Shown in pieces: positions 34,860 through 42,351 of a DNA stretch of 64,000 nt (positions are counted from its first letter, which is position 1; each line of letters begins with the position of its first letter). The stretch covers positions 142,345 to 206,344 of the forward strand of contig NZ_FZPA01000008.1 of NCBI RefSeq assembly GCF_900188185.1. Reading direction: 5' to 3'. The notes beneath the pieces were generated by a model. The model worked only from the letters and a program-made list of their open reading frames with translations, searched no databases and was not told the origin of the DNA. This stretch comes from Sphingopyxis indica (lineage in GTDB: Bacteria; Pseudomonadota; Alphaproteobacteria; Sphingomonadales; Sphingomonadaceae). The position numbers were made by a program, and so were the translations under genes.

Positions 34860-35194
34860 GGCTTGGCTCCTTTCTTCTTGACCCAGACCTTCTCGATCCG
34901 AGGCACGACATGGGCGAGCGCCTCTTCGATCGAATCATATCCCCCTGTCCGCACGATGTTGTCGCGCAACTCGAAGCCCACAACGGTCTCCACGGCGCAC
35001 AGCGTATCAACGATCGATAGTGAATCGAGCGGAACCGCGGCCTTCATGGTTCCCGCCTTATCCTTGGGCAGGGAGATGCCGCGCAGCTGCGCTTCGATCT
35101 GCGCTACGGAGAGCAGCTCGTCGGTCAGCGCCTTGATCACAGCAGCCTTTGGAAAGGCCGTCACTGCAGGAGCGGGAGGGGCAATCGTCGCCAT
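34856..35194 (-). CDS. Acyl-carrier-protein-like protein
   Basis: 112 residues. The centre reads 'AAVPLDSLSIVDTLCAVETVVGFEL' with D57-S58-L59, the 4'-phosphopantetheine attachment motif, then a helix and 'GGYDSIEEALAHV', as in ACP helices II-IV. The N-terminus has a ~25-residue Pro/Ala extension and the C-terminus a basic tail 'WVKKKGAKP', both unusual for ACPs. No acyl-synthetase or transferase is present in the cluster. First gene of the minus-strand operon. Confidence 0.6.
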   Translation of the reverse strand: MATIAPPAPAVTAFPKAAVIKALTDELLSVAQIEAQLRGISLPKDKAGTMKAAVPLDSLSIVDTLCAVETVVGFELRDNIVRTGGYDSIEEALAHVVPRIEKVWVKKKGAKP

Positions 35195-35548
35195 ATAAGC
35201 CTCGCATGATTACGCTACATTCTTGCTTTATAATGTCTGAATATCCCACATGCAACCCTCGTGTGTCTTAATTGCCCGTCGTTCATTGCCCAGACGCTAT
35301 CGACACTTAGATCGGGCGTAAAAACCACACCGGAGCCGAAAATCATCTTCGGCTTCTACAAATAGCGCCCCGAACTCAAAAGTGCCGTGCACTGACCGAT
35401 TTACTCGCATGTTCTCTTCGCCTGACACCTGCGATTTCGGTCGCCATTTTTCTTGTCCGTCAGCACGCCACCGACTGCCGTCTCTTCACGGGCTTGATCT
35501 GCCCGGGCACGGCTGCGCCTCGGCCGCCTGGCCGCAACGGCGGACCGG
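35195..35548. other. Intergenic region upstream of two divergent transcripts
   Basis: The left part (35200-35400) is clearly AT-richer than its surroundings and should contain the promoter of the ACP-like operon. I find no credible gene in it. Confidence 0.4.
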
Positions 35549-35551
35549 CAA

Positions 35552-35716
35552 CTTTCTTCCCCTGACCTTCGGTCATTCCTCGCGCTTCAAGAAAGCCACC
35601 TTCCGCCATCCTCCGCTGCGCTTCGGCCCTTCGGGTGCGGCGACGTCCGCCCCGGCCTGTCGATCACCCGTCGAGACCGCAAGTCCGCGGCTCGCAAAGA
35701 CGGAAAGGAATTGAAC
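35552..35716 (+). ncRNA. Structured leader, family 2, copy 2 (upstream of DUF736 gene)
   Basis: CTTTCTT (35552-35558)/AAGAAAG (35589-35595) stem with inner hairpin TGACC-TTC-GGTCA (35563-35575), then CCTCCGCTGCGCTTCGG and a GC-rich hairpin region before the ATG. Outer stem is identical to copy 1; the inner stem has different but still complementary bases. Confidence 0.6.
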
Positions 35717-36043
35717 ATGGCTACCATCGGAACCTTCAAGAAGTCGGGCGAGGAATTCTCCGGCGAGATCGTCACCCTCTCGGTCCAGGCGAAGAACGTC
35801 CGGATCGTTCCCGAAGAAACGCGCGCAAGCGGGAACGCCCCCTCGCACCGGGTGTTCGCCGGCAAGGCGGAAATCGGTGCCGCCTGGGAGAAGCGCTCGA
35901 ACGAGGGCCGCGACTACCTCGGTCTCAAACTCGACGATCCGAGCTTCACCGCTCCCATCTACGCCAACCTCTTCGACGACGAAGGCGGCGAGAGCTACTC
36001 GCTCATCTGGTCCCGCCCGAACGGTCGTCGCAACGGCGACTGA
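35717..36043 (+). CDS. DUF736 domain protein (first copy)
   Basis: 108 residues from the ATG at 35717 (GGAAAGGAA upstream). Typical DUF736 sequence: 'IGTFKKSGEEFSGEIVTLSVQAKNVRIVPE', 'SHRVFAGKAEIGAAWEKRSNEGRDYLGLKLDDPSFTAPIYANLF'. A small, probably cytosolic protein of conjugative elements with unknown role. A second, diverged copy lies at 39242. A terminator follows. Confidence 0.88.
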   Translation: MATIGTFKKSGEEFSGEIVTLSVQAKNVRIVPEETRASGNAPSHRVFAGKAEIGAAWEKRSNEGRDYLGLKLDDPSFTAPIYANLFDDEGGESYSLIWSRPNGRRNGD

Positions 36044-36054
36044 GCCGGGCAGAC

Positions 36055-36090
36055 GCCCCGCCCGGGTTCGCCCGGGTGGGGCTCTTCGTT
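36055..36090 (+). terminator. Rho-independent terminator after DUF736
   Basis: Stem GCCCCGCCCGGG (36055-36066), loop TTCG, stem CCCGGGTGGGGC (36071-36082) with one mismatch, followed by TCTTCGTTATTTTC. Sits between the DUF736 gene and the convergent XRE gene, probably serving the + strand gene. Confidence 0.7.
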
Positions 36091-36107
36091 ATTTTCATAA
36101 TCTCGTC

Positions 36108-36335
36108 TTATGCACTTTCATCGCGTTTCGGACGCGTCAGCAGGTCGGCGGCTTCCACGCCAAGTTCCCGCGCCAGGCGATCGACTACGTCGATGCCAGC
36201 CGCATAGATGCAGCGTTCGAGCGAACTGATATAGGTACGGTCGATGTCGGCACGATGCGCAAGCTCTTCCTGCGACAGACCCGCTGCCTTGCGATAACGC
36301 TTCAGATTGCCAGCCAGAACCTCGCGGATATCCAT
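36108..36335 (-). CDS. Short XRE-family regulator
   Basis: 75 residues, almost entirely one HTH domain: 'LKRYRKAAGLSQEELAHRADIDRTYISSLERCIYAAGIDVVDRLARELGV'. Its size and sequence resemble plasmid maintenance or restriction-modification controller proteins. Two direct GGAGTATTC repeats lie 23-46 bp upstream of its start (36358-36381) and could be its binding sites. Confidence 0.82.
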   Translation of the reverse strand: MDIREVLAGNLKRYRKAAGLSQEELAHRADIDRTYISSLERCIYAAGIDVVDRLARELGVEAADLLTRPKRDESA

Positions 36336-36357
36336 GCGGCCGAAAGGCCATGCTTGT

Positions 36358-36381
36358 GGAGTATTCCGCCACGGAGTATTC
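36358..36381. promoter_or_regulatory. Direct repeat GGAGTATTC upstream of XRE gene
   Basis: Two exact copies (36358-36366 and 36373-36381), 15 bp apart, in the region expected to hold the promoter of the minus-strand XRE gene. Spacing of about one and a half helical turns leaves the mode of binding unclear. Confidence 0.35.
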
Positions 36382-36596
36382 TCTACAACGACTCGTCTGG
36401 ACTCGTGGCTAATTGCGCAAGCAGCTACACCGGCGTGCTGCTATTGGTTCATGAAGCGACCTCAAAGAACGAAATTAGACGCTGTTTTAGGCTTTTAGAC
36501 CCGCGCACCCTGCATGCAACGATGCAGCAGTTGCGCATAGTCCGGCACAAGAATTGTTCTATTATGGTTAACACATTTTGTGCGACCGGGGGCGCG

Positions 36597-36869
36597 ATGA
36601 CCAAATGCAGATTTGACGATCACGCGCCCGATGGACCGGTTTTGACACCGTATGACGATGACCACCTGTCCGACTATCTCCGTCTGCTCGATGCCGAGGA
36701 AGAAGGGTCCGACTGGCGTGAGACAGTCGTAGCTCTCTTCAAGATCGACCCGACCGCCGAACCGGCGCGAGCTGAACGAATGCATGCCAGCCATCTCGCC
36801 CGTGCGCGGTGGATGACCGAGGTCGGATATGCACATCTTTTGGGCCACCGCGACGCGCTAAAGCGTTGA
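36597..36869 (+). CDS. Small conserved conjugative-element protein
   Basis: 90 residues from an ATG preceded by GGGGGCGCG. 'LTPYDDDHLSDYLRLLDAEEEGSDWRETVVALFKIDPT' and 'RAERMHASHLARARWMTEVGYAHLL' form a compact helical protein that I associate with the DUF2285/DUF6499 gene next to it in related elements, without knowing its function. An ATG at 36564 is an alternative start. Confidence 0.65.
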   Translation: MTKCRFDDHAPDGPVLTPYDDDHLSDYLRLLDAEEEGSDWRETVVALFKIDPTAEPARAERMHASHLARARWMTEVGYAHLLGHRDALKR

Positions 36870-37002
36870 CTTTTCATCCGAATTCGAGCAAATCATCGGT
36901 CTGTTCGCGCATCGCTTGGTGCGGACTCGGCGCTGTCAGCGCGCATCAACGAAGGCCACGCTGCGGTTCCAGGGCCGCACCAATGGCGGTCAGGAGGATG
37001 CC

Positions 37003-37777
37003 ATGCCGAGATCATCGAAGCGACGCCAGAGAAGCAAGCCCCCGGAACGCGGTCGCGCAGAACTCGCCGCCGAGTTTCTGAAGCGCAATCGACAATATCG
37101 ATCCGAGCACGCGCGGATGCGACAACGGATCGCGCGCGGCGCCATCGCCGAGGAAGCCGCCGAGGCGGCCTTCGCCCGGCGATGGGGGTTGTCCTTTCGC
37201 CTATGGGCCGGATGACCTCGACAGGACGATCGTCTGGCGCCCGGAGCTGACCGCCGTCACCGTCATTCTGGAGACAGTGCCGGAAGGGTTCGACGCCGCG
37301 ACGAGCGTCGAACCGCATGCGCTCGGCGCGCTGCATGTCGACGAGGCAGGCATAGACGGCCGTCACATCATCGTCGCAGATGCTGCAGGCGATCACTGGC
37401 TTTGGCTGCGCGATCCGGTGCCCGGCAAGCCGCTCGCAGCGATCGTCCCGCTCGACAAGGATTTCGTCACACGGATGACGAGCCTGCTGCGCTTCCATCG
37501 TCGCCTCTTCGACAAGGAACCGGGGCCGCCACCGCGCGGATGGCCGCTCAGCGCCTACCGGCTTGCGCGCCTCGATCTGATGCTGCGGGCGCTCGATTTG
37601 CGTGAGGCGGGCGCGACCTATCGCGAGATCGCGGTGGCGCTGGGACGTGATGGCGATGCGAAACTGCCCGCCACTGAGTGGAAGATGTCAGCCGGGCGCT
37701 CTTTCGTCATTCGGCTTGTGCGCGATGCCACCGCCATGATGAACGGCGATTATCGCAAGCTGCTGCGCATCCGCTGA
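37003..37777 (+). pseudogene. DUF6499/DUF2285-type regulator split by a +1 frameshift
   Basis: Starts at an ATG with CAGGAGGATG upstream. The first frame encodes the N-terminal domain ('AAEFLKRNRQYRSEHARM', ending 'FARRWGLSF'), then hits TGA at 37213. From about 37196 the +1 frame continues with 'FAYGPDDLDRTIVWRPELTAV' and the C-terminal RovC-like DUF2285 domain to 37777. The shift lies in TCCTTTCGCC (37192-37201); one T fewer would join the frames exactly. Options are a true mutation, a sequencing error, or programmed frameshifting. No ribosome site precedes an in-frame start for the second part. Confidence 0.75.
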
Positions 37778-37887
37778 TTCCGGGAGGGGTGGTCACATCG
37801 ACGCCATCGCAGATCTTCATACTCCATCGCTACGCTCGCGATCCGCCACAAACGCCTCCTGCCGCCCACGACCGCAGGAGCACGACC

Positions 37888-38154
37888 TTGGCCGATACGA
37901 CGAACAATCTCCCGCCCCGCTATCTGAGGACGCCCGAAGCCGCGCGCTTCCTCGGCCTCTCGGGCCGCACGCTCGAAAAGCACCGCTATTTCGGGACCGG
38001 TCCTGCCTATCGCCGCATCGGCGGGCGGGTGATCTACTCGGTCGACGATCTTCAGGCGTGGGCCGATCTCGGCACCAAGCATTCGACCAGCGATCCCGGC
38101 CAGAACGACCTTCTGCCGCGCGAAGGCTCGGCATTCGCTCAGAGCCGCAAATGA
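37888..38154 (+). CDS. Helix-turn-helix (AlpA/excisionase-like) protein
   Basis: 88 residues from a TTG at 37888 with CAGGAG upstream. The DNA-binding part is 'YLRTPEAARFLGLSGRTLEKHRYFGTGPAYRRIGGRVIYSVDDLQAWAD', the MerR/excisionase-type winged HTH common before DUF2840 in these elements. The C-terminus is a Ser/Asp-rich tail. Its stop overlaps the next start (ATGA). Confidence 0.8.
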   Translation: MADTTNNLPPRYLRTPEAARFLGLSGRTLEKHRYFGTGPAYRRIGGRVIYSVDDLQAWADLGTKHSTSDPGQNDLLPREGSAFAQSRK

Positions 38155-38651
38155 CGCGCCTGCCGGTGAGCCTCCAAAAGCTCGATCCTAACGGTCTGAC
38201 GCATGTCGAACTGACCTGGATCGAGAAGCGGATCGAGCACTGGATCCGCTTCGGCCGCGTGGCCAAGGATCAGATAATTGACCGCCGCCGTCGTATCGTC
38301 AGCTTCCGTCCCGGCGCGATCTTCGCGTTCGTCCGTTGGGCGGCCAACGATTACGGGACGATCATGTCGCGCGTCGATGTGGTGCGTGCGGTTGCCGCGA
38401 ACGAACCGTTCACGACGCTGCCGTTCGTTCGTCCCGGTGGCGAGATTCTGCTCTCCATCCAAGGCTGGCCGAAGGTTTCAAAGGTGCTCGCCGCCATCGA
38501 TACCACCGATGCGGCGGGCGTCGATCCGTGCGACGCCGCGCCCGATCACTGGCGCCATGTTCACAATCGGATCACCGCCGGACAGGAGCCGCGTGCCTAT
38601 ACACTGGAACGCCACCGCGCTTGGCTCAAGCGAAGGAAGGCCGAGGGATGA
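38151..38651 (+). CDS. DUF2840 domain protein
   Basis: 166 residues. 'HVELTWIEKRIEHWIRFGRVAKDQIIDRRRRIVSFRPGAIFAFVRWAANDYGTIMSRVDVVRA' is the characteristic DUF2840 block. Function unknown. Overlaps its neighbours on both sides (ATGA), giving one unit HTH-DUF2840-TraF. Confidence 0.82.
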   Translation: MTRLPVSLQKLDPNGLTHVELTWIEKRIEHWIRFGRVAKDQIIDRRRRIVSFRPGAIFAFVRWAANDYGTIMSRVDVVRAVAANEPFTTLPFVRPGGEILLSIQGWPKVSKVLAAIDTTDAAGVDPCDAAPDHWRHVHNRITAGQEPRAYTLERHRAWLKRRKAEG

Positions 38652-39205
38652 CCCGCCGGTTCTACATCCGTGCGACGGCGATCGCCGCAACGCTGTTCGC
38701 TGCCGGCTACACCGCCATTGCGATCAATGATCCCCTGCCACGCGTCATTTGGAATGCCAGCGCCAGCGTTCCGATCGGGTTCTATCGCATCACGCCGGAT
38801 AACGATCCGCCCGTCGGTTCGCTGGTCGCGGTCGCTCCGCCCGAGCAACTCGCGCGCTGGATGACCGAGCGCGGCTATCTCGGCGAGGACGTACCGCTTC
38901 TGAAGCACGTCCTCGGCAAGTCCGGCGCTGGTGTATGCCGAATCGGCGACATCGTCAGCGTGGATGCGCGCCCGGTTGCAACCGCGCTTTCAAGTGACAG
39001 GCTTGGGCGCCCGCTGCCGGTCTGGCAGGGCTGCCGCACGCTTCGCGACGGCGAACTCTTTCTTCTCAATCCTGCGCATCCCGACAGTCTCGACGGCCGC
39101 TATTTCGGTCCGTTGGAGGCGTCCAGCGTGCTCGGTCATGCGCGTCCGATCCTCACACGCAATGCGCCCGGCGCGTCGCTCCAATGGCGTTTCGGGCGCC
39201 CCTGA
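38648..39205 (+). CDS. traF: TraF-like S26 signal peptidase
   Basis: 185 residues with an N-terminal membrane helix (about 8-26). Catalytic Ser40 lies in 'NASASVPIGFYR' (S-x-P-x-G-x-Y/F) and the general base is likely Lys86 in 'LLKHVLGKSG'. TraF-type peptidases mature and cyclise the TrbC pilin in IncP-like conjugation systems. It acts at the periplasmic face of the inner membrane. A trbC gene is present at 48127, completing the substrate/enzyme pair. Confidence 0.88.
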   Translation: MTRRFYIRATAIAATLFAAGYTAIAINDPLPRVIWNASASVPIGFYRITPDNDPPVGSLVAVAPPEQLARWMTERGYLGEDVPLLKHVLGKSGAGVCRIGDIVSVDARPVATALSSDRLGRPLPVWQGCRTLRDGELFLLNPAHPDSLDGRYFGPLEASSVLGHARPILTRNAPGASLQWRFGRP

Positions 39206-39241
39206 TCCCGCAACCGATTCAACCCATGAAAGGACATTCCC

Positions 39242-39577
39242 ATGCAGATCGGCAACTTCATCCGCACCGACAATGGCTATGAAGGTATGATCGAAACGGC
39301 GACGCTCGACCTCCGTATCTCGCTCGTTCCGGCCGAAAGCAACGACACCGACAAGGCGCCCGACTGGCGCATCCATCGCGGTTCCGATGCCGAGGGACCG
39401 GAGATCGGAGCGGGCTGGAACGAAACCGGCGAGCGTGCCGGCGATTACGTCTCGCTGCGCATCGACGATCCCGCCTTCGCGCAGCCGCTACGTGCCGCTC
39501 TGTTCCGAAACGAAGTGGACAATTCGTCCTGGGTGCTGCGCTGGACCCGTCCGCAACCGCGCCGCGAGCGGGACTGA
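39242..39577 (+). CDS. DUF736 domain protein (second copy)
   Basis: 111 residues: 'IGNFIRTDNGYEGMIETATLDLRISLVPAES', 'EIGAGWNETGERAGDYVSLRIDDPAFAQPLRAALF'. Diverged paralogue of the protein at 35717. ATGAAAGGACATTCCC supplies the ribosome site. Confidence 0.87.
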   Translation: MQIGNFIRTDNGYEGMIETATLDLRISLVPAESNDTDKAPDWRIHRGSDAEGPEIGAGWNETGERAGDYVSLRIDDPAFAQPLRAALFRNEVDNSSWVLRWTRPQPRRERD

Positions 39578-39581
39578 GGCC

Positions 39582-40337
39582 GTGCGGTCGCGTCGTCTGC
39601 TCCCTGTCATCCTGCTGCTGGCAAGCATCACCGCGCCGGGCACTACTATTGCGCAGGACGTGCCTGCGAGCCGTGCGGCCATGAGCCATCCCTATGCGGG
39701 CCATGTCGTCGAAGCCGCGCAGCGTTTCGGCATTCCAGAGGCGTGGATATGGACTGTCATGCGGGTAGAATCCGGCGGCAGGCGCAATGCCGTCTCGCGC
39801 GCCGGTGCGATGGGCCTGATGCAGATCATGCCCGGCACCTGGGCGCAGCTGCGTGCGCGCCATCGGCTCGGCTCCGATCCATTCGATCCGCGCGCGAACA
39901 TCATGGCGGGCGCGGCCTATCTGCGCGCGATGTACGACCGCTATGGCAATGTGACCGCCATGCTCGCGGCCTATAATGCGGGGCCCGGACGCTATGATCA
40001 GTATCTTGCGCGCGGTCGTCCGCTGCCCGCTGAAACGCGCGCCTATCTCGCCAAGCTCGCGCCGATTTCGGGCACCTCGGGCGCGGTGCAGGTCGCGGCG
40101 GCGTCGCTTCCTGATCCGCATGCCTGGCGCCGCGCCGGACTGTTCGTCCGCACCGCGAGCGCAGTTGACGTGCGTTCCGAGAGGCATTCGTCCGACCATC
40201 TCGCGACAACTCATTATGCAGGTGATCTGCAGCCCGAAAGTTCGCAGACCGCCCGCGGTGAGGCGAAGGAACCGCAATTACCCGCGCCGACGGACACGCT
40301 GTTCGTCCCCCGCGCCGGCGCGGGCCGACCGCAATGA
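39582..40337 (+). CDS. Lytic transglycosylase (conjugation-associated)
   Basis: 251 residues from a GTG at 39582, giving a signal peptide ending 'TTIAQ'. The Slt/VirB1-like domain has catalytic Glu in 'VMRVESGGRRNAVS', then 'AGAMGLMQIMPGTWAQL', 'DPFDPRANIMAGAAYLRAM' and 'AMLAAYNAGPGRYDQYL'. It locally opens peptidoglycan for assembly of the mating channel. The last ~90 residues are low-complexity. Confidence 0.9.
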   Translation: MRSRRLLPVILLLASITAPGTTIAQDVPASRAAMSHPYAGHVVEAAQRFGIPEAWIWTVMRVESGGRRNAVSRAGAMGLMQIMPGTWAQLRARHRLGSDPFDPRANIMAGAAYLRAMYDRYGNVTAMLAAYNAGPGRYDQYLARGRPLPAETRAYLAKLAPISGTSGAVQVAAASLPDPHAWRRAGLFVRTASAVDVRSERHSSDHLATTHYAGDLQPESSQTARGEAKEPQLPAPTDTLFVPRAGAGRPQ

Positions 40338-40442
40338 TTGCCGCTGTCCGCGACATCATGTCTCCATCTGAGAAGAAGGGAGGAGGAGCTGGAATACCGG
40401 GTAGGAGACGATTGCAAGATACAAGGCGCACCCCGTTTCGCC

Positions 40443-40502
40443 GGAAAAGGCAGGCTTTTCCTTGGCTTACTATGGGGGCGTCGGTCGGCGAGCGTGCCGC
40501 TC
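40443..40502. other. Inverted repeats ahead of the relaxase gene, candidate oriT
   Basis: The 238-bp gap before the relaxase contains a perfect hairpin GGAAAAG-GCAGG-CTTTTCC (40443-40461) and GAGCG-TGC-CGCTC (40490-40502). Transfer origins usually lie beside relaxase genes and carry such repeats near the nick site. No nick-site consensus is recognised, so this is only a candidate. No convincing gene was seen in this gap. Confidence 0.3.
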
Positions 40503-40575
40503 GGAAGGAAAAAGGTAAAGATTTCAAGGCTTCGAATGGCACCATAGGCCGTTTTTGGCGGAAAGCGGCCCGGTC

Positions 40576-42333
40576 ATGAGCGAGGACAGTGACTTTCGCA
40601 TCCGGCTGGGCAAGGCGAACCGCAGCAAGGCGCAAAACCGCAATGCGCGCGGTCTGGTCGCTGAGGTGCTGCGCGTCGCCGCGCTGCATGGCGGGACGAA
40701 GCGCAAAGGCTGGGGCGGACCGCGTCGGCGCGGCCGATCGAGCTTTGGCAGTGGCCGCACGGCGTTTGCCCGAGGCCGTCTGTTCGGCTCGGGCCGACGC
40801 GTCCTTGTGAAGGCGCTCCCGGTCCGCCACCGCATCGGCGGCCGACGCATGGCGCCTCTGACCGCCCACATCGCCTATTTGAAGCGCGAGGGCGTCACCC
40901 GCGATGGCTCGCCTGCGGGTTTGTTCGCTGTCGATCGCGACAATGCCGACGACCGTGGGTTCGCCGAACGCTGCCAGGACGACCGGCATCATTTCCGCAT
41001 CATCGTCTCGCCCGAGGACGCGGCGGACCTCACCGACCTGCGCGAATATACGCGCGACCTCGCACGCCAGATGGAAGCCGACCTCGACACGCAGCTCGAC
41101 TGGGTCGCGGTCGATCACTGGAACACCGATAATCCGCATGTCCATCTGCTGGTGCGCGGGGTCAACGAGCGCGGCGAGGATCTCGTCATCGCGCGCGACT
41201 ATATCGGTCACGGCTTGCGTTCGCGCGCCGAGGAACTGGCGCTCGCCGAACTCGGGCCGAAACCTGAGCATGAGGTGCAGCGCGCGCTTGATCGCGAGGT
41301 ATCCGCCGAGCGATGGACGCCCCTAGATTACGCAATCGACCGCGCCGCCGATGAGATGGGGGTGATCGACCTGCGCCCCGAGCGCGCCGGACCCAACGAT
41401 CCACGGCTGCGCCGATTGATGATCGGTCGCTTGCAATACTTGGAGAATATGGGCCTTGCCGCCGAAGGTGAGCCCGGGCAATGGGCGGTGGCCGGAGGCG
41501 CACGCGACCAACTACGCGAACTAGCCGCGCGCGGCGACATCATCCGCACGATTGGTCGGGCCCTCAAAGAGCAAGGTCAGGATCGGGCGCTCGACAGCTA
41601 CGCCGTCGTAAGTGGCGCGCCGGAAAAGCCAATCGCCGGGCGGTTGATCGACAAGGGACTGCACGATGAATTGACCGGCAGCGCCTATGCCGTGATCGAC
41701 GGCACCGACGGGCGCACCCACCATGTCCGGTTGCCCGGCATCGAGGCGATGGAGCACAGCCCGAACTCAGGCGGCATCGTCGAATTGCGCGCGGTCGCAA
41801 CGCGGGATGGCAATAAGTCCATACCTTTCCTCGCCACGCGCTCCGATCTCGATCTTGCGGAACAGGTCAAGGCGCACGGTGCGACCTGGCTCGACCATCG
41901 ACTGATCGAGCGCGGCACCGACATTGCCGACGCCGGGTTCGGCACGGAAGTGCGCCGGGCGATGGATGCGCGTACCGATCATCTAGTGAGCGAGGGGTTG
42001 GCGCGGCGCTTCGGCGAGCGCACCGTCTTCGAGCGCGGTTTGCTCGACAGGCTCCGCAAGCGCGAGCTGGACAGCGTCGGCGGGAAGATCGCGGGCGAGA
42101 CCGGACTCCCCTACCGGCCGACGCAAGCCGGCGAAAAGGTCGCGGGCGTGGTCCGCCAGCGCCTCGCGCTCTCCTCGGGCCGTTTCGCGATGATCGATGA
42201 CGGTCTCGGCTTCCGCCTCGTCCCCTGGTCGAGCGGCATCGAGCGTCAGCTCGGGCGCGAGATATCGGGCGTAGTGCGTAGCAGCGGCAGCGTCGATCTC
42301 ATGCTCGGTCGCAAGCGCGGCCTTGGCCGGTAA
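40576..42333 (+). CDS. VirD2-like relaxase (DUF3363 type)
   Basis: 585 residues from the ATG at 40576. HUH metal site: H181 in 'VAVDHWNTD', H188 and H190 in 'NPHVHLLVRG'. The candidate nucleophilic Tyr is in the N-terminal third, for example the Tyr in 'TAHIAYLKREG'. The C-terminal DUF3363 part ('GSAYAVIDGTDGRTHHVRLPG', 'GATWLDHRLIERG') is typical of alphaproteobacterial element relaxases. It would nick oriT and pilot the strand into the channel. Confidence 0.9.
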   Translation: MSEDSDFRIRLGKANRSKAQNRNARGLVAEVLRVAALHGGTKRKGWGGPRRRGRSSFGSGRTAFARGRLFGSGRRVLVKALPVRHRIGGRRMAPLTAHIAYLKREGVTRDGSPAGLFAVDRDNADDRGFAERCQDDRHHFRIIVSPEDAADLTDLREYTRDLARQMEADLDTQLDWVAVDHWNTDNPHVHLLVRGVNERGEDLVIARDYIGHGLRSRAEELALAELGPKPEHEVQRALDREVSAERWTPLDYAIDRAADEMGVIDLRPERAGPNDPRLRRLMIGRLQYLENMGLAAEGEPGQWAVAGGARDQLRELAARGDIIRTIGRALKEQGQDRALDSYAVVSGAPEKPIAGRLIDKGLHDELTGSAYAVIDGTDGRTHHVRLPGIEAMEHSPNSGGIVELRAVATRDGNKSIPFLATRSDLDLAEQVKAHGATWLDHRLIERGTDIADAGFGTEVRRAMDARTDHLVSEGLARRFGERTVFERGLLDRLRKRELDSVGGKIAGETGLPYRPTQAGEKVAGVVRQRLALSSGRFAMIDDGLGFRLVPWSSGIERQLGREISGVVRSSGSVDLMLGRKRGLGR

Positions 42334-42351
42334 GCGGGAAAGGAGCCAGCC

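Noticed and set aside
40334..40579. Short plus-strand frame starting in the ATGA overlap after the transglycosylase
   Set aside because: Sequence is basic and unstructured with no family resemblance; the stretch looks like non-coding DNA before the relaxase.
39901..41271. Minus-strand frame of 456 codons across the transglycosylase and relaxase
   Set aside because: Spans two clear genes and their intergenic gap; low-complexity Arg-rich sequence.
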